Positions 33,318 through 42,762 of a stretch of DNA of 64,000 nt are shown one piece after another. The translations under genes were made by a program, and so were the position numbers. Every line of letters starts with the position of its first letter. The stretch's first letter is position 1. Source of the stretch: RYN-230 sp963837335 (GTDB taxonomy: Bacteria > Actinomycetota > Actinomycetes > Streptosporangiales > Streptosporangiaceae); contig CAWINS010000026.1 of NCBI GenBank assembly GCA_963837335.1, positions 57,938-121,937 on the forward strand, given 5' to 3'. The notes beneath the pieces were generated by a model. It did not search any database and had not been told where the DNA came from. It worked only from the letters and a program-made list of their open reading frames with translations.

Positions 33318-33707
33318 GTGAGTGATACAAGCCGCGATCACGGGGCCGGACGCCAGGCCGGCCCAGCGAAGGCCAGCCCGGCGAAGGCCCGCGCAGCCCG
33401 GACCAGCACCGTCCAGGCCAGCCACAGCATCGGCATCCGTGAGCTGCGCCAGCACGCCAGCGTCTACGTGGATCTCGTAGAGAAGGGACAGACCGTGGAC
33501 ATCACCAACCGGGGGCGGCTCGTCGCCCGTCTCGTCCCGGCCCGGGACGTGGAGAGCCCGCTGGAACGGCTGATCGCGGCCGGGATCATCCAGCCCGCCG
33601 AGGATCCAGGCAGCCTGCTCGACATCGAGCCCGCGCCAGCCGTGCCGGAAGGCCAGCCGACCGCCTCGGAGGTCTTGCTGAAGATGCGCGAGGAGGAAAG
33701 GTATTGA
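33318..33707 (+). CDS. Type II antitoxin, Phd/YefM family
   Basis: A 129-residue antitoxin. After a 35-residue Ala/Lys-rich leader comes the Phd/YefM DNA-binding fold: SIGIRELRQHASVYVDLVEK, GQTVDITNRGRLVARLVPA. The C-terminal tail (LLDIEPAPAVPEG onward) should wrap the toxin. Its stop overlaps the toxin start (TTGA), and GAGGAAAGG before that serves as the toxin ribosome binding site. The Ala/Lys-rich N-terminal extension is longer than usual. Confidence 0.88.
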   Translation: MSDTSRDHGAGRQAGPAKASPAKARAARTSTVQASHSIGIRELRQHASVYVDLVEKGQTVDITNRGRLVARLVPARDVESPLERLIAAGIIQPAEDPGSLLDIEPAPAVPEGQPTASEVLLKMREEERY

Positions 33708-34096
33708 TCTACCTGGACTCCTCCGCCCTGGTGAAACTGGCCATCGCCGAGCGCGAGTCGGCCGGCCTGCTCAGCTGGCTTGCTGAGCAGCCCAATCTGG
33801 TCCAGGTGTCGAGTTCAGTGATCAGGGTCGAGGTCCCGCGTGCGGTGTGGCGGGCCGAACCCTCAGCCCTGCCCGAGAGCTACCTGGTCATCCGCCGCAC
33901 CGCGGAGATCGAGCTCACCGGTGAAGTGCTCGGCCAGGCGGCGAGGGCCAGGCCGGTGACCCTGGGCGCGCTGGACGCGATCCACCTGGCTTCCGCGCTG
34001 GTGTTGCGGCGCGAACTCACATCGTTTGTTTCCTACGACCAGCGGCTGCTGGCCGCGGCCCGGGACGCCGGGCTGCCCACCGCCAGCCCGGCCTGA
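33704..34096 (+). CDS. vapC: PIN-domain toxin, VapC family
   Basis: A 130-residue PIN ribonuclease toxin. The acidic residues are present: MIYLDSSALVKLAI (Asp), SSVIRVEVPRAVW (Glu), LGALDAIHLASALVL (Asp) and FVSYDQRLLAAARDAGLP (Asp). The start is TTG 33704, overlapping the antitoxin stop. VapC toxins cleave tRNA or rRNA; the target here is unknown. Confidence 0.9.
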   Translation: MIYLDSSALVKLAIAERESAGLLSWLAEQPNLVQVSSSVIRVEVPRAVWRAEPSALPESYLVIRRTAEIELTGEVLGQAARARPVTLGALDAIHLASALVLRRELTSFVSYDQRLLAAARDAGLPTASPA

Positions 34097-34148
34097 TCCT
34101 GGGCGTGAGCACCGCGGCCCCGGCGGACGGGTGGAGGCGGGATCAGGC

Positions 34149-36080
34149 TCAGCAATGATGTTGCGGGGGCGGAACGTCCAGCGTCGGGTTGCGGTCGAAG
34201 AACCCGGTCGGCTTCAGCGTGAACCCGCACCGGGCCACGGGCATCACCGGCCAGTCCTCCAGCCGGGGGAAGTGCGTGGGCCCGAAGGTGTGCCACAGCA
34301 CGATGTCGGTCCCGTCGATGTCCCGGTCGCCGCGGATGAAATCCGGCAGGCCGGCTCCGCCCGGATGCTGGTTCACGAAGTCCCCGGCCGGGTACCGCTG
34401 CGCGGGGTCGTACCGGGTGACCCACAGGTGCTGCGTGGCGAAGCCAGCCCGGGCCGCCACCGGGGAGCCCGGGGCAGCCAGCAGCACCGGGGCCGCCTCC
34501 GGGTACAGGGTGTAGCCGACCGGGTGACCGAACCGGTTGTCCCGCTCGGTGCTCACCACCCGCCAGGTGCGGCCGCGGCTGCCATCGGCCCGCCGGGCCG
34601 CCTGCGACTCCGTGCTCAGCCGGGTGACCTCCTGCACCAGTGCGTTGCCGTACGGGTTGCCCGGTCCGGCGGGCAGCCCGGCCACGTCTACCTCCTCCAC
34701 CGCGTTGGCCTGGCCGTCCACGTCCATGTCGAGCCGCGCGCTGAACAGGTGCTGGTGGGCAGGCGCGCCCAGGCCCGGCGCCACCTCGGTGGAGTGCCGG
34801 TTGTCCCCGCCCGGGTGCGCGGCCGTGAACAGCGCGCCGGTCAGCTTGATCTCGCACTCGATCGTGCCGTCGAGGTAGAAGTACCAGTAGAAGCCGTAGT
34901 CGTAGTTGCCGACGGTGGCGAAGAACGAGACCACCAGGCGCCGCTGGCGGCGGGACTGGGCCGAGCCGTTGAAGATGTCCGTGTGCTTCCAGAGGATCCC
35001 GAAGTCCTCCTCGTGGATGCAGATGGCGTTGCGGATCGTCCGCGGTTCGCCGCTGTCCCCGGTCACCGTCGCGTCCAGGTAGGCGATCTCGCCGAGGCAG
35101 TCGCAGCCCAGCTCGAGCGAGTTCGCCCACTTCCCGACCAGGTACTCGCCGCTGTCGAAATAGGTCTGCCAGTACCGGAACTTCGGGTCCCCGTAGGGCA
35201 CGACCATCTCGGGAATGGACGCCCGGTAGATGACGGGCCGGTCCCGTCCGCCGTCGCCGACGCTGATCTGGTGCAGGATCAGCCCCTCGCGGGCGTCGAA
35301 GCCGATCCGCATGGACCAGCCCTCCCAGCGCAGCAGCTGGCCTTCGAGGGTGAAACTCGGGCCCTCCGGCTGGGTGATCTCGATGGGCCGCAGCGTGGTC
35401 CGGTGCGGCCCCCGGACGGCCGGGTCGTCGTAGTCACCGGACTCCTGCGGCACCGGCAGCACGAACTCATCCACCAGCTCGATGACCCGCCGCTCGACCA
35501 GGTCCACGTAGGCGGCCACGCCGTCCACCGGGTGCGCCCAGGCGTAGCCGTGCTCGTCGTCCTGCACGAACGCGAGCACCCGGACCAGCCGCCGCCCGTC
35601 CTCGCCCGGGAACCCGAACGACCCGGCGGTCAGCGGGCAGGCCCGGATCCTGGTCACGTCGTCCAGCCCGCGCCGGGCCATCGCCGCCCGCCACTCCGGG
35701 TCGGCCCGGACCACCTCCTCCGCGGTGGCGAAGTCCTGATCCATGATCGGCACCTGCCCGTCGGCCCGCGGGTCGAGGACGCGGCGGCTGACCACCTGCC
35801 GCCGGGTGAGCGAGACCACCACGTCGCAGGATTCACCCGTGGTCACGTTGATCAGGAAAGCCCGCAGCCGGCGGTCGGGCGGCTCCCCGGCCGGGCCGAG
35901 CACCTCGTCCTTGGCGGGCTCCTCCAGCCCGTAGTAGGCGAAGCGCACCGGCTCGGCCAGCAGGCCCGCCGCGGCCAGGATGTCCCGCCCGGCGAGGTAC
36001 TCGGCCGCGCCGGCCGGCTCAAGGGGATGAGCCGGGACCGGGCCGGATGCCTGGGCCGCCTGCAGGGCCGTGTCCGTCAT
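34149..36080 (-). CDS. Copper-containing primary-amine oxidase
   Basis: A 643-residue enzyme that oxidises a primary amine to an aldehyde with release of NH3 and H2O2. The Tyr that becomes topaquinone is in ATVGNYDYGFYWYFYLDG; the copper His pair is in APAHQHLFSARLDMDVDG and the third His in VLWHTFGPTHFPRLEDWPVM. The catalytic Asp fits the YFDSGEYLVGKW stretch. ATG 36080 follows GGAGGAGAG. There is no signal peptide, so it is cytoplasmic. It is last in an operon with an APC permease and an aldehyde dehydrogenase, which gives uptake, oxidation and aldehyde removal. Confidence 0.93.
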   Translation of the reverse strand: MTDTALQAAQASGPVPAHPLEPAGAAEYLAGRDILAAAGLLAEPVRFAYYGLEEPAKDEVLGPAGEPPDRRLRAFLINVTTGESCDVVVSLTRRQVVSRRVLDPRADGQVPIMDQDFATAEEVVRADPEWRAAMARRGLDDVTRIRACPLTAGSFGFPGEDGRRLVRVLAFVQDDEHGYAWAHPVDGVAAYVDLVERRVIELVDEFVLPVPQESGDYDDPAVRGPHRTTLRPIEITQPEGPSFTLEGQLLRWEGWSMRIGFDAREGLILHQISVGDGGRDRPVIYRASIPEMVVPYGDPKFRYWQTYFDSGEYLVGKWANSLELGCDCLGEIAYLDATVTGDSGEPRTIRNAICIHEEDFGILWKHTDIFNGSAQSRRQRRLVVSFFATVGNYDYGFYWYFYLDGTIECEIKLTGALFTAAHPGGDNRHSTEVAPGLGAPAHQHLFSARLDMDVDGQANAVEEVDVAGLPAGPGNPYGNALVQEVTRLSTESQAARRADGSRGRTWRVVSTERDNRFGHPVGYTLYPEAAPVLLAAPGSPVAARAGFATQHLWVTRYDPAQRYPAGDFVNQHPGGAGLPDFIRGDRDIDGTDIVLWHTFGPTHFPRLEDWPVMPVARCGFTLKPTGFFDRNPTLDVPPPQHHC

Positions 36081-36131
36081 GACTGATCTCTCCTCCGCAG
36101 AACACGATGCGCCGGGGCACTGCCCCTGCGT

Positions 36132-37595
36132 CTACTCATCGGCGACGATCGAGCCGGCCCGCTCCCCCAGCCCGGGGTCACGGCGGCTGAGCACCGCGGC
36201 GTAGATCACCGCGACCACCACGATGGCCAGCGCCGCATACGGGAACCAGTCATACGGGGCCGCCTGCCCGGGCTTGCACAGGTAGTACACCGGCACGGCG
36301 ATGGCCGCCATCCCGAGCACCGGCAGGATCAGGTGCTTCACCACGCTGAAATCAGCCGGCCGGTACTTCCGGTAGTAGAAGGGCAGGGCCAGGTTGGCCA
36401 GGAAGTAGACCACGAGGACCAGGATCGTGCCCATCGTGGAGGACTCGAAGAAGAAGTTGAGCGGGTCCATGCTCCCGGTGTGGCCGCCGATCACGTGGCC
36501 CAGTACCCAGATCAGGATGATCCCGCCGGCCAGCGCGACGAACGCGTAGATGGCGTTCATCGGGGTGCGCCGCGTCGGGTGCACCCGGCCCAGCCAGCGC
36601 GGCAGCAGGCCCTCCCGCCCGGCGTTGAAGATCAGCCGGGACTGCGAGTTGGCCGCCGCGATCAGCACGCCGAGGGTGGAGGTCATGCCCGCGATGTAGG
36701 CGAACGCGGCGAAGGCCGGGGCGATGTTCCCGGACACCGTGATGAAGGGGATGGGGGCGGCGGCCAGCTTGGCCCCGTTGTACCCGAACCCGGTCACCGT
36801 GGCGAAGGCGAACAGCAGGTAACTGAACACCATCAGCGCGATGGACAGGAACACCGCGCGGGGCACGTTGCGCCGCGGGTTGCCGGTCTCCTCGGCCAGC
36901 GCGGCGGAGTTCTCCCAGCCGATGAACAGGTAGATAGCCAGCGGGAAGCCCGCGGCCAGCCCGGAGAAGCCGTTGGTGAGGTGGCTCGGCTCGAAGGGCA
37001 CGGCCGACAGGTGCCCTGCGTGCTGGATGATCGCGATGACCGACACCACGACCAGGACCAGCATCTCGAAGACGAAGAAGAAGCCGGCCAGCTTGGTGGA
37101 CACCGCCACGCCGCGGACCATCATCAGCACGGCGCCCGCGGTGAGCACCACCGTGAAGATGCCCCACGGGATGTTCCAGCCCAGGTAGTGCTGGAGCGTG
37201 AGGGACAGGAACCCGCCGACCACGGCGAGCACCGAGGAGATGGCGATGATGTACCCGGCCCCGCACAGCAGCGCCGTGCTCACCGCGCTGGTGCCGCCGA
37301 ACGTCTTGCCCACGAACGAGATGAACCCGCCGGTGGACGGCTGCGCCCGGGAGAACTGCGACAGCGTGTTGCCGAGCAGCGCGATGGCCACGCCGGCCGC
37401 GATGATGGTCAGCGGCGCGGCCACGCCCGCCGTCACCACCAGGAACGCGAAGCCGAAGAAGAAGCTGTAGGCCGGGCCGATGTTGGCCATCGTGGACGCC
37501 GAGATATCCACCAGGCTCAGCGCACCTCGGTGCAGCCGCTCTGGTGACTCCGGCGACTTGGTCTCCGAGAACGGGATGGGTGCCGCCTCGCTCAT
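36132..37595 (-). CDS. APC-family amino acid/amine permease
   Basis: A 487-residue transporter with about 12 transmembrane helices. Helix 1 is broken in the APC manner (VDISASTMANIGPAYSFFFG), and ENSAALAEETGNPRRNVPRA is the family loop after helix 6. ATG 37595 follows GGAGGGGAC. It sits 51 nt before the amine oxidase gene, so the natural cargo is the amine the oxidase uses. Confidence 0.92.
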   Translation of the reverse strand: MSEAAPIPFSETKSPESPERLHRGALSLVDISASTMANIGPAYSFFFGFAFLVVTAGVAAPLTIIAAGVAIALLGNTLSQFSRAQPSTGGFISFVGKTFGGTSAVSTALLCGAGYIIAISSVLAVVGGFLSLTLQHYLGWNIPWGIFTVVLTAGAVLMMVRGVAVSTKLAGFFFVFEMLVLVVVSVIAIIQHAGHLSAVPFEPSHLTNGFSGLAAGFPLAIYLFIGWENSAALAEETGNPRRNVPRAVFLSIALMVFSYLLFAFATVTGFGYNGAKLAAAPIPFITVSGNIAPAFAAFAYIAGMTSTLGVLIAAANSQSRLIFNAGREGLLPRWLGRVHPTRRTPMNAIYAFVALAGGIILIWVLGHVIGGHTGSMDPLNFFFESSTMGTILVLVVYFLANLALPFYYRKYRPADFSVVKHLILPVLGMAAIAVPVYYLCKPGQAAPYDWFPYAALAIVVVAVIYAAVLSRRDPGLGERAGSIVADE

Positions 37596-37654
37596 GTCCC
37601 CTCCTGCCTGGGCGATGCCGCCCGGGACGATGTCCGGCCCCGCGGGCCGGACGG

Positions 37655-39128
37655 TTAGTACGGGTAGTGCACCGGTCCCGGCGCCACGGTGAGCCAGCGC
37701 CGCTGGGTGAACTCTTCAAGGTTGGCCTCGCCGCCGGACCGGCCGCCCAGGCCGGACGCGCCCATCCCGCCGAACGGCGCCAGCGCCTCGTCCTGCGGGG
37801 TGGCGTCGTTGACGTGCACCATGCCGGCCCGCAGCTGGCGGGCCACCCGCATCCCGCGGGCCAGATCCGCGGTCAGCACCGAGTCGACCAGGCCGTAGGG
37901 GGTGTCGTTGGCGACCTGCACGGCGCGTGTCGTCGTCGTCCACCACCAGCACCGGCGCGATGGGCGCGAAGATCTCCTCGGTCCAGAGCCGGCTCGACCG
38001 TTTCACGTCCGCCACCACGGTGGGCCGGAAGTAGGGGCCGTCCGTAGTGCCGCCGGCCACCACCCGGGCCCCGGCCCCGACCGCCTCGTCGAGCATCTGC
38101 CGGGCCCGTTCCAGCTGCCGGGTGTTGATCATCGGGCCGAGCCCGACTTCCTCCGTGACCGTGTTGCCGACCGTGATGGCCTCGGCCCGGGCGGCCAGCC
38201 CGCTGAGGTAGGCGCCGGCCACGCCGCGGTGCACGATGTGCCGCCCGGCGGTGATGCACGTCTGGCCCTGGTAGTGGAAGGCTGACCAGGCGCCGATCAT
38301 GGTGGCCTGGTCGATGTCGGCGTCGTCCAGAACCAGCAGCGCGTTGTTGCCCCCCAGTTCCAGGGACACCTTCTTGAGCTGGCCGGCCGCCGTCTGGGCG
38401 ATCCGCCGGCCCACGGTGGTGGAGCCGGTGAAGTGGATCATGGCCACGTCGGGATGGCTGACCAGCCGCTCGCCCGCTTCGACGTCGCCGGGCAGCACCT
38501 GGAAGATGCCCGGCGGCGCCCCCGCGGCCGCGAACAGGTCGGCGATGGCCAGCCCGCCGCTGTAGGGCGTCTCGGGGGACGGCTTGACCAGCACCGCGTT
38601 GCCCAGGGCGAGCGCGGGGGCAATCACCCGCATGCCGAGGACCAGCGGGAAGTTCCACGGGGTAATGACGCCTACCAGTCCGAGCGGGATCCGCTCGGAC
38701 AGCGAGAACCGGCCGGCGTGCCCGGAGGGCAGCAGCTCGCCGGTGGCCCGGGAGGCCAGCGCGGCCGCCTCGGTCAGCTCGCTGGCCGCGGCGCCGATCT
38801 CGTAGTCGGCCTTGCCCGCGATGCACCCGGTCTCCCGCATGATCAGCTCGCGCCATTCCTTGGCCCGGTCGGCCAGCACCGTGGCGGCGGCCCGCAGCAG
38901 CCCGGCGCGCTCGGCGTAGGTCTGCTCGCTCCAGGCCCGCTGGGCGGGCAGCGCCGTGGCCACGGCCGCGTCGGTATCAGCCGGGCCCGCCAGCCCGGCC
39001 AGCCCGAAGATCTCCCCCGAGGCCTTGTCCCGCACCGGCAGCGTCCCGCCCTGGACGGGACGCTGGAACGTTCCGTCCAGGAACACCGACTCCTGCCACG
39101 CCTGCTGGCCTGTTCCCACCCACTCCAC
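37655..39128 (-). pseudogene. NAD(P)-dependent aldehyde dehydrogenase, frameshifted
   Basis: From GTG 39128 the frame holds nearly all of an ALDH, close to benzaldehyde dehydrogenases: VGVITPWNFPLVLGMRVIAP, FTGSTTVGRRIAQTAAGQLK, SLELGGNNALLV with the general-base Glu, and YQGQTCITAGRHIVHRG with the catalytic Cys. After VLVVDDDDT the frame breaks near 37921-37928; another frame completes VQVANDTPYGLVDSVLTADL to HYPY and stop 37655. Removing one base gives 490 residues, full length. The product would oxidise the aldehyde made by the amine oxidase. The start codon is uncertain (39128 or nearby). Confidence 0.85.
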
Positions 39129-39165
39129 CCCAGCTCACCGTCGGGCCCGACCATTCGCTCAGTCA

Positions 39166-39219
39166 TGGCAAGCGCTTTCCAAGTGGTGTGAACGTACCTG
39201 ACCAGCAGGCCGCCCGCAA
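39166..39219 (-). promoter_or_regulatory. Promoter and LacI-type operator of the amine operon
   Basis: On the minus strand TTGCGG (39214-39219), a 17-bp spacer and TACGTT (39191-39196) form a promoter. About 8 nt downstream lies TTGGAAAGCGCTTGCCA (39166-39182), a LacI-family palindrome with one mismatch between its arms. The position at +1 fits repression. A related site lies before the divergent operon. Confidence 0.65.
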
Positions 39220-39243
39220 GACCCGGAAATGTCCCCCGGCCGG

Positions 39244-40371
39244 TCAGCGGCGGCCGGGCCGGGGCAGGGTGCTGTCGCGCAGGATGACCTCGCCCGGCAC
39301 CGGGATCACCCGCGGCTGGTCAGCCTCCTGCAGGACCAGGCTGGCGGCCATCTCGCCCATCTGCTTGAGCGGCAGCGCGACCGTGGTCAGCGGCGGGTAG
39401 ATGTCGCGCAGCGTGGTGATGTCGTCGAAGCCGGCCACGGCGATGTCCCCCGGCACGGCCAGCCCGTCAGCCCGGAGCCGGGCCAGCGCGCCGACGGCCA
39501 TCACGTCGTTCACCGCGAACACGCAGTCCGGCCGGGTACCGCCGGCCGCCAGGATCGCGCTCATGGCCTGGTACCCGCCGTCCCGGGTAAACGCCCCGTG
39601 GATCACCCGCCGCGGGCTGAGGCGGACCGACCAGGCGGCCAGCCCGGCCGCGAACCCGGCTACCCGGTCCCGGGCGGTGACCAGCGCATCCGGCCCGGCC
39701 AGCACGGCGAACTCCCGGTGGCCGAGCGCGACCAGCGCCCCGGCCAGGGCCTGGGCCCCCTCGGCGTTGCCGGGCAGGATCGTGTCGATGCCCAGCAGAT
39801 CCTGGCCGACGCAGACCGCCCGGCCGCCATCGCGGGTGAACGCGCCGACCTCGGCGCGCAGCGCCGCAGTGGCCGCGGTGTCGGCCGAGCGGCTGCCGAC
39901 CAGCACCACCGAGCGGGCCCGCTGGGCCCGCATCAGCGAGACGTATTCCAGTTCTCCCGCCCCGCCCGCGGCCGTGCTCGACACGATGGCGAGCAGCCCG
40001 CCGGCGTGGCTGACCTCGATCAGCCCGGCCGCGATCGAGGAGAAGTACGGGTCCGCGATGTCATGCACGATCACGCCCATCATCGTGCTCTGGCCCGTGG
40101 CCACCGCCCTGGCCTGGAGGTTTGCCATGTAGCCGAGGTCGGAGACCGCCTTGGTGACCCGGTCGGCCAGGCGCGGGCCTACCCGTCGCGAGCCCTCGTT
40201 GACGACCCGGGACGCGGTGGACAGCGAGACCCCGGCCCGGTCCGCGACGTCCTGCAGGGTTACCCGGGCCAGGGAAGCCCCGGCCTGCCGGGCCCCGGCC
40301 CCGGCCTGCCGGGCTACCGTCTGCCGGGCTCCGGCCCGGGCCCGGCGTTCCCCTGGTTGCAGCTCCGTCAC
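39244..40371 (-). CDS. LacI family transcriptional regulator
   Basis: A 375-residue repressor. After an Ala/Arg/Gln-rich leader (repeats of ARQAGAG) comes the LacI helix-turn-helix VTLQDVADRAGVSLSTASRV with the hinge region NLQARAVATGQS, then a periplasmic-binding-protein-like ligand domain (VIVHDIADPYFSSIAAGLIE, CVFAVNDVMAVGALARLR, VAGFDDITTLRDIYPPLTTV). GTG 40371 follows GGGGGAG. It stands between the two catabolic arms and both flanking promoters carry matching palindromes, so it very likely controls both. The inducer is unknown, probably a sugar-like molecule. Confidence 0.92.
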   Translation of the reverse strand: MTELQPGERRARAGARQTVARQAGAGARQAGASLARVTLQDVADRAGVSLSTASRVVNEGSRRVGPRLADRVTKAVSDLGYMANLQARAVATGQSTMMGVIVHDIADPYFSSIAAGLIEVSHAGGLLAIVSSTAAGGAGELEYVSLMRAQRARSVVLVGSRSADTAATAALRAEVGAFTRDGGRAVCVGQDLLGIDTILPGNAEGAQALAGALVALGHREFAVLAGPDALVTARDRVAGFAAGLAAWSVRLSPRRVIHGAFTRDGGYQAMSAILAAGGTRPDCVFAVNDVMAVGALARLRADGLAVPGDIAVAGFDDITTLRDIYPPLTTVALPLKQMGEMAASLVLQEADQPRVIPVPGEVILRDSTLPRPGRR

Positions 40372-40398
40372 CGTCCGCTCCCCCGCTGAGGTCCCTGG

Positions 40399-40445
40399 TT
40401 GACCCAGCTTCCCAGGCCACCCTAATCTGGGAAAGCCCTTTCCAA
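40399..40445 (+). promoter_or_regulatory. Promoter and LacI-type operator of the sugar operon
   Basis: TTGACC (40399-40404), an 18-bp spacer and TAATCT (40423-40428) precede the palindrome GGAAAGCCCTTTCC (40430-40443), which sits at the expected transcription start. The arms GGAAAG/CTTTCC match the site before the amine operon. Confidence 0.65.
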
Positions 40446-40484
40446 GCATCGCGCCGCAGGCCCGGATCCGCCAGGGAGTGATTG

Positions 40485-41636
40485 ATGTCGCGCAAGGTGA
40501 TCCAGGTGGCCATGAACGGGGTCACCGGCCGGATGGGCTACCGCCAGCACCTGGTGCGTTCCGTGCTCAGCCTCCGCGAGCAGGGCGGTATCACCCTCGA
40601 GGACGGGACGACGCTCTGCCCGGAACCGATCCTGGTCGGGCGCAGCGAGCAGCGGCTGCGGGAGATCGCCGAACGGCACGGCCTGGAGCGCTGGTCCACC
40701 AGCCTGGACGAGGTGCTGGCCGACCCGGCCGTCGGTGTGTACTTCGACGCGCAAGTCACCAGCGCGCGCGAGGCCAGCCTGGCCAAGGCCATCGCCGCGG
40801 GCAAGCACGTCTACACGGAGAAGCCGCTGGCCGACTCCGCCGACGGCGCCTTGCGGCTGGCCCGCCAGGCCCGGGACGCCGGGGTGATCAACGGGGTGGT
40901 CCAGGACAAGCTCTTCCTGCCCGGCATGATCAAGCTCCGGCGGCTGGTCCGCGAGGGCTTCTTCGGGGAGGTCCTGTCCGCCCGGCTCGAGTTCGGCTAC
41001 TGGGTCTTCGAGGGAGACGGGGTGCCCGCCCAGCGACCCTCCTGGAACTACCGCAGCGAGGACGGCGGCGGGATCGTGCTGGACATGTTCCCGCACTGGC
41101 AGTACCTGCTGGAGGATCTGCTCGGGCCGGTCACGGCGCTGTACGCGCGGCACGTCACGCACATCCCGCGGCGCTGGGACGAGTCAGGCAGGCCCTACCC
41201 GGTCACCGCGGACGACGCCGCCTACGCGCTGCTGGAGTTCGAGAGCGGGGCCATCGCGTCGGTCAACTCCTCCTGGGCGGTCCGGGTGAACCGCCGCGAG
41301 CTGGTCGAACTGCAGGTCGACGGGACCAGCGGGAGTGCGGTCGCCGGCCTGCGCCACTGCACCGTCCAGCCCCGCGCCTGCACGCCCATGCCGGTGTGGA
41401 ACCCGGACCTGCCGGACCCGATCGACTACCCGGCGCAGTGGGCCGAGGTGCCGGATCACCAGGTCTTCGACAACGGCTTCAAGGTGCAGTGGGAGCTGTT
41501 CCTGCGGGCGGTGGCGGCAGGCACGCCGTTCCCGTGGGACCTGGCCGAGGGCGCCCGCGGGGTGCAGCTGGCCCGGCTCGCGCTGCAGTCCTCGGCCGAG
41601 GGGCGCCGGGTGGACGTGCCCAGGCTGGCCGGGTGA
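40485..41636 (+). CDS. Gfo/Idh/MocA family oxidoreductase
   Basis: A 383-residue NAD(P)-dependent sugar oxidoreductase. The nucleotide-binding region is VIQVAMNGVTGRMGYRQHLV, and the EKP motif is in AAGKHVYTEKPLADSADGAL. GGGIVLDMFPHWQYLLEDL is the family catalytic helix with Asp and His. ATG 40485 follows AGGGAG. It is the first gene of the LacI-controlled rightward operon; DUF993 starts 1 nt after its stop codon. Oxidation of an inositol or sugar-like substrate is likely; identity unknown. Confidence 0.92.
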   Translation: MSRKVIQVAMNGVTGRMGYRQHLVRSVLSLREQGGITLEDGTTLCPEPILVGRSEQRLREIAERHGLERWSTSLDEVLADPAVGVYFDAQVTSAREASLAKAIAAGKHVYTEKPLADSADGALRLARQARDAGVINGVVQDKLFLPGMIKLRRLVREGFFGEVLSARLEFGYWVFEGDGVPAQRPSWNYRSEDGGGIVLDMFPHWQYLLEDLLGPVTALYARHVTHIPRRWDESGRPYPVTADDAAYALLEFESGAIASVNSSWAVRVNRRELVELQVDGTSGSAVAGLRHCTVQPRACTPMPVWNPDLPDPIDYPAQWAEVPDHQVFDNGFKVQWELFLRAVAAGTPFPWDLAEGARGVQLARLALQSSAEGRRVDVPRLAG

Positions 41637-41637
41637 C

Positions 41638-42762
41638 ATGGGCACCCGGGTCGCTCTCCCCGGCCGGACCCAGCCGGTTGACATCCCGGATCCGCCCTGG
41701 GCGGCGGGGTACCCGCCGCCGTCCTCACGCCGCGTCTACGCGGCGGCGCACGTCGCCGCGTTCCCCGACGGCAGCATCGACTGGGCCGCCACGCTCGGGT
41801 TCCGCGAGTACCTGTGGGCTCATGGGTTCGCGGTCGCCGAGGCGATGGACACCGCGCAGCGCGGGATGGGGCTGCCCTGGCCCGCAGCCCGCGAACTGAT
41901 CAGGCTGTCCGGGGATCTCGCAGCCAGGCTCGGCACAGTGATCGCCAGCGGTGCGGGCACCGACCAGCTTCCCCCCGGCCCGCACCCGCTGCCCGCGATC
42001 GTCGGCGCTTACACCGAGCAGCTCGCGGCGGTCCAGGAAACCGGGGCCCAGGTCATCCTGATGGCCAGCCGGGCGCTCGCGGCGAGCGCCCGGTCTTCCC
42101 GTGACTACCTGGACGTCTACCGCCACCTGCTGGGCCAGGTCGAGCAGCCGGTCATCCTGCACTGGCTGGGCGAGGACTTCGACCCGGCGCTGCGCGGCTA
42201 CTGGGGGGCGGCAGACTTCACCGCCGCCGCGGACACCGTCATCGAGCTGACCGAACGCGCAGACGGCCGGATCGGCGGGATCAAGCTGTCCGTCCTCGAC
42301 GCGTCCGCCGAGGTGGCGCTCAGGCGGCGGCTGCCGGCCGGGGTCCGGCTCTACACCGGCGACGACTTCCACTACGCCGAGCTGATCAGGGGGAACGCTG
42401 ACGGGCACAGCGACGCGCTCCTCGGCGCCTTCGCCGCGATCACCGCCCCGGCCGCGGCCGCGCTGCACGCCCTCGACGCCGGTGACCTGGCCGGCTACGA
42501 CGCGGCCATGGGGCCCACCACGGAGCTGAGCCGGACGATCTTCGAGCCGCCCACGTCCAGCTACAAGGTCGGCGTCGCGTTCCTCGCCTGGCTGAACGGC
42601 CTGCAGCCGCACTTCGCCATGCTGGACGATTTCCAGGTCAGGCGGCCGCAGGCTCACCTGGTCCGGGTCTTCGAGCTGGCCGCCGCGGCCGGGGCCCTTC
42701 GCTCGCCGGGCCTGGCCGCGGAACGGATGACGGCCTACCTGGCCCCGGCCGGGCGGCCGTGA
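41638..42762 (+). CDS. DUF993, dihydrodipicolinate-synthase-like aldolase family
   Basis: A 374-residue TIM-barrel protein of the DUF993 family, related to class I aldolases. RVYAAAHVAAFPDGSIDWAA resembles the start of the barrel, ILHWLGEDFDPALRGYWG and IGGIKLSVLDASAEVALRRR (a candidate Schiff-base Lys) come later. It starts 1 nt after the oxidoreductase stop and overlaps the isomerase gene by 4 nt, so all three are translated together. A retro-aldol step in sugar breakdown is the natural guess. Confidence 0.85.
   Translation: MGTRVALPGRTQPVDIPDPPWAAGYPPPSSRRVYAAAHVAAFPDGSIDWAATLGFREYLWAHGFAVAEAMDTAQRGMGLPWPAARELIRLSGDLAARLGTVIASGAGTDQLPPGPHPLPAIVGAYTEQLAAVQETGAQVILMASRALAASARSSRDYLDVYRHLLGQVEQPVILHWLGEDFDPALRGYWGAADFTAAADTVIELTERADGRIGGIKLSVLDASAEVALRRRLPAGVRLYTGDDFHYAELIRGNADGHSDALLGAFAAITAPAAAALHALDAGDLAGYDAAMGPTTELSRTIFEPPTSSYKVGVAFLAWLNGLQPHFAMLDDFQVRRPQAHLVRVFELAAAAGALRSPGLAAERMTAYLAPAGRP

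Noticed and set aside
34026..36086. 686-codon open frame on the plus strand
   Set aside because: It is the complement of the amine oxidase gene, whose motifs are intact; no recognisable domain in the shadow.
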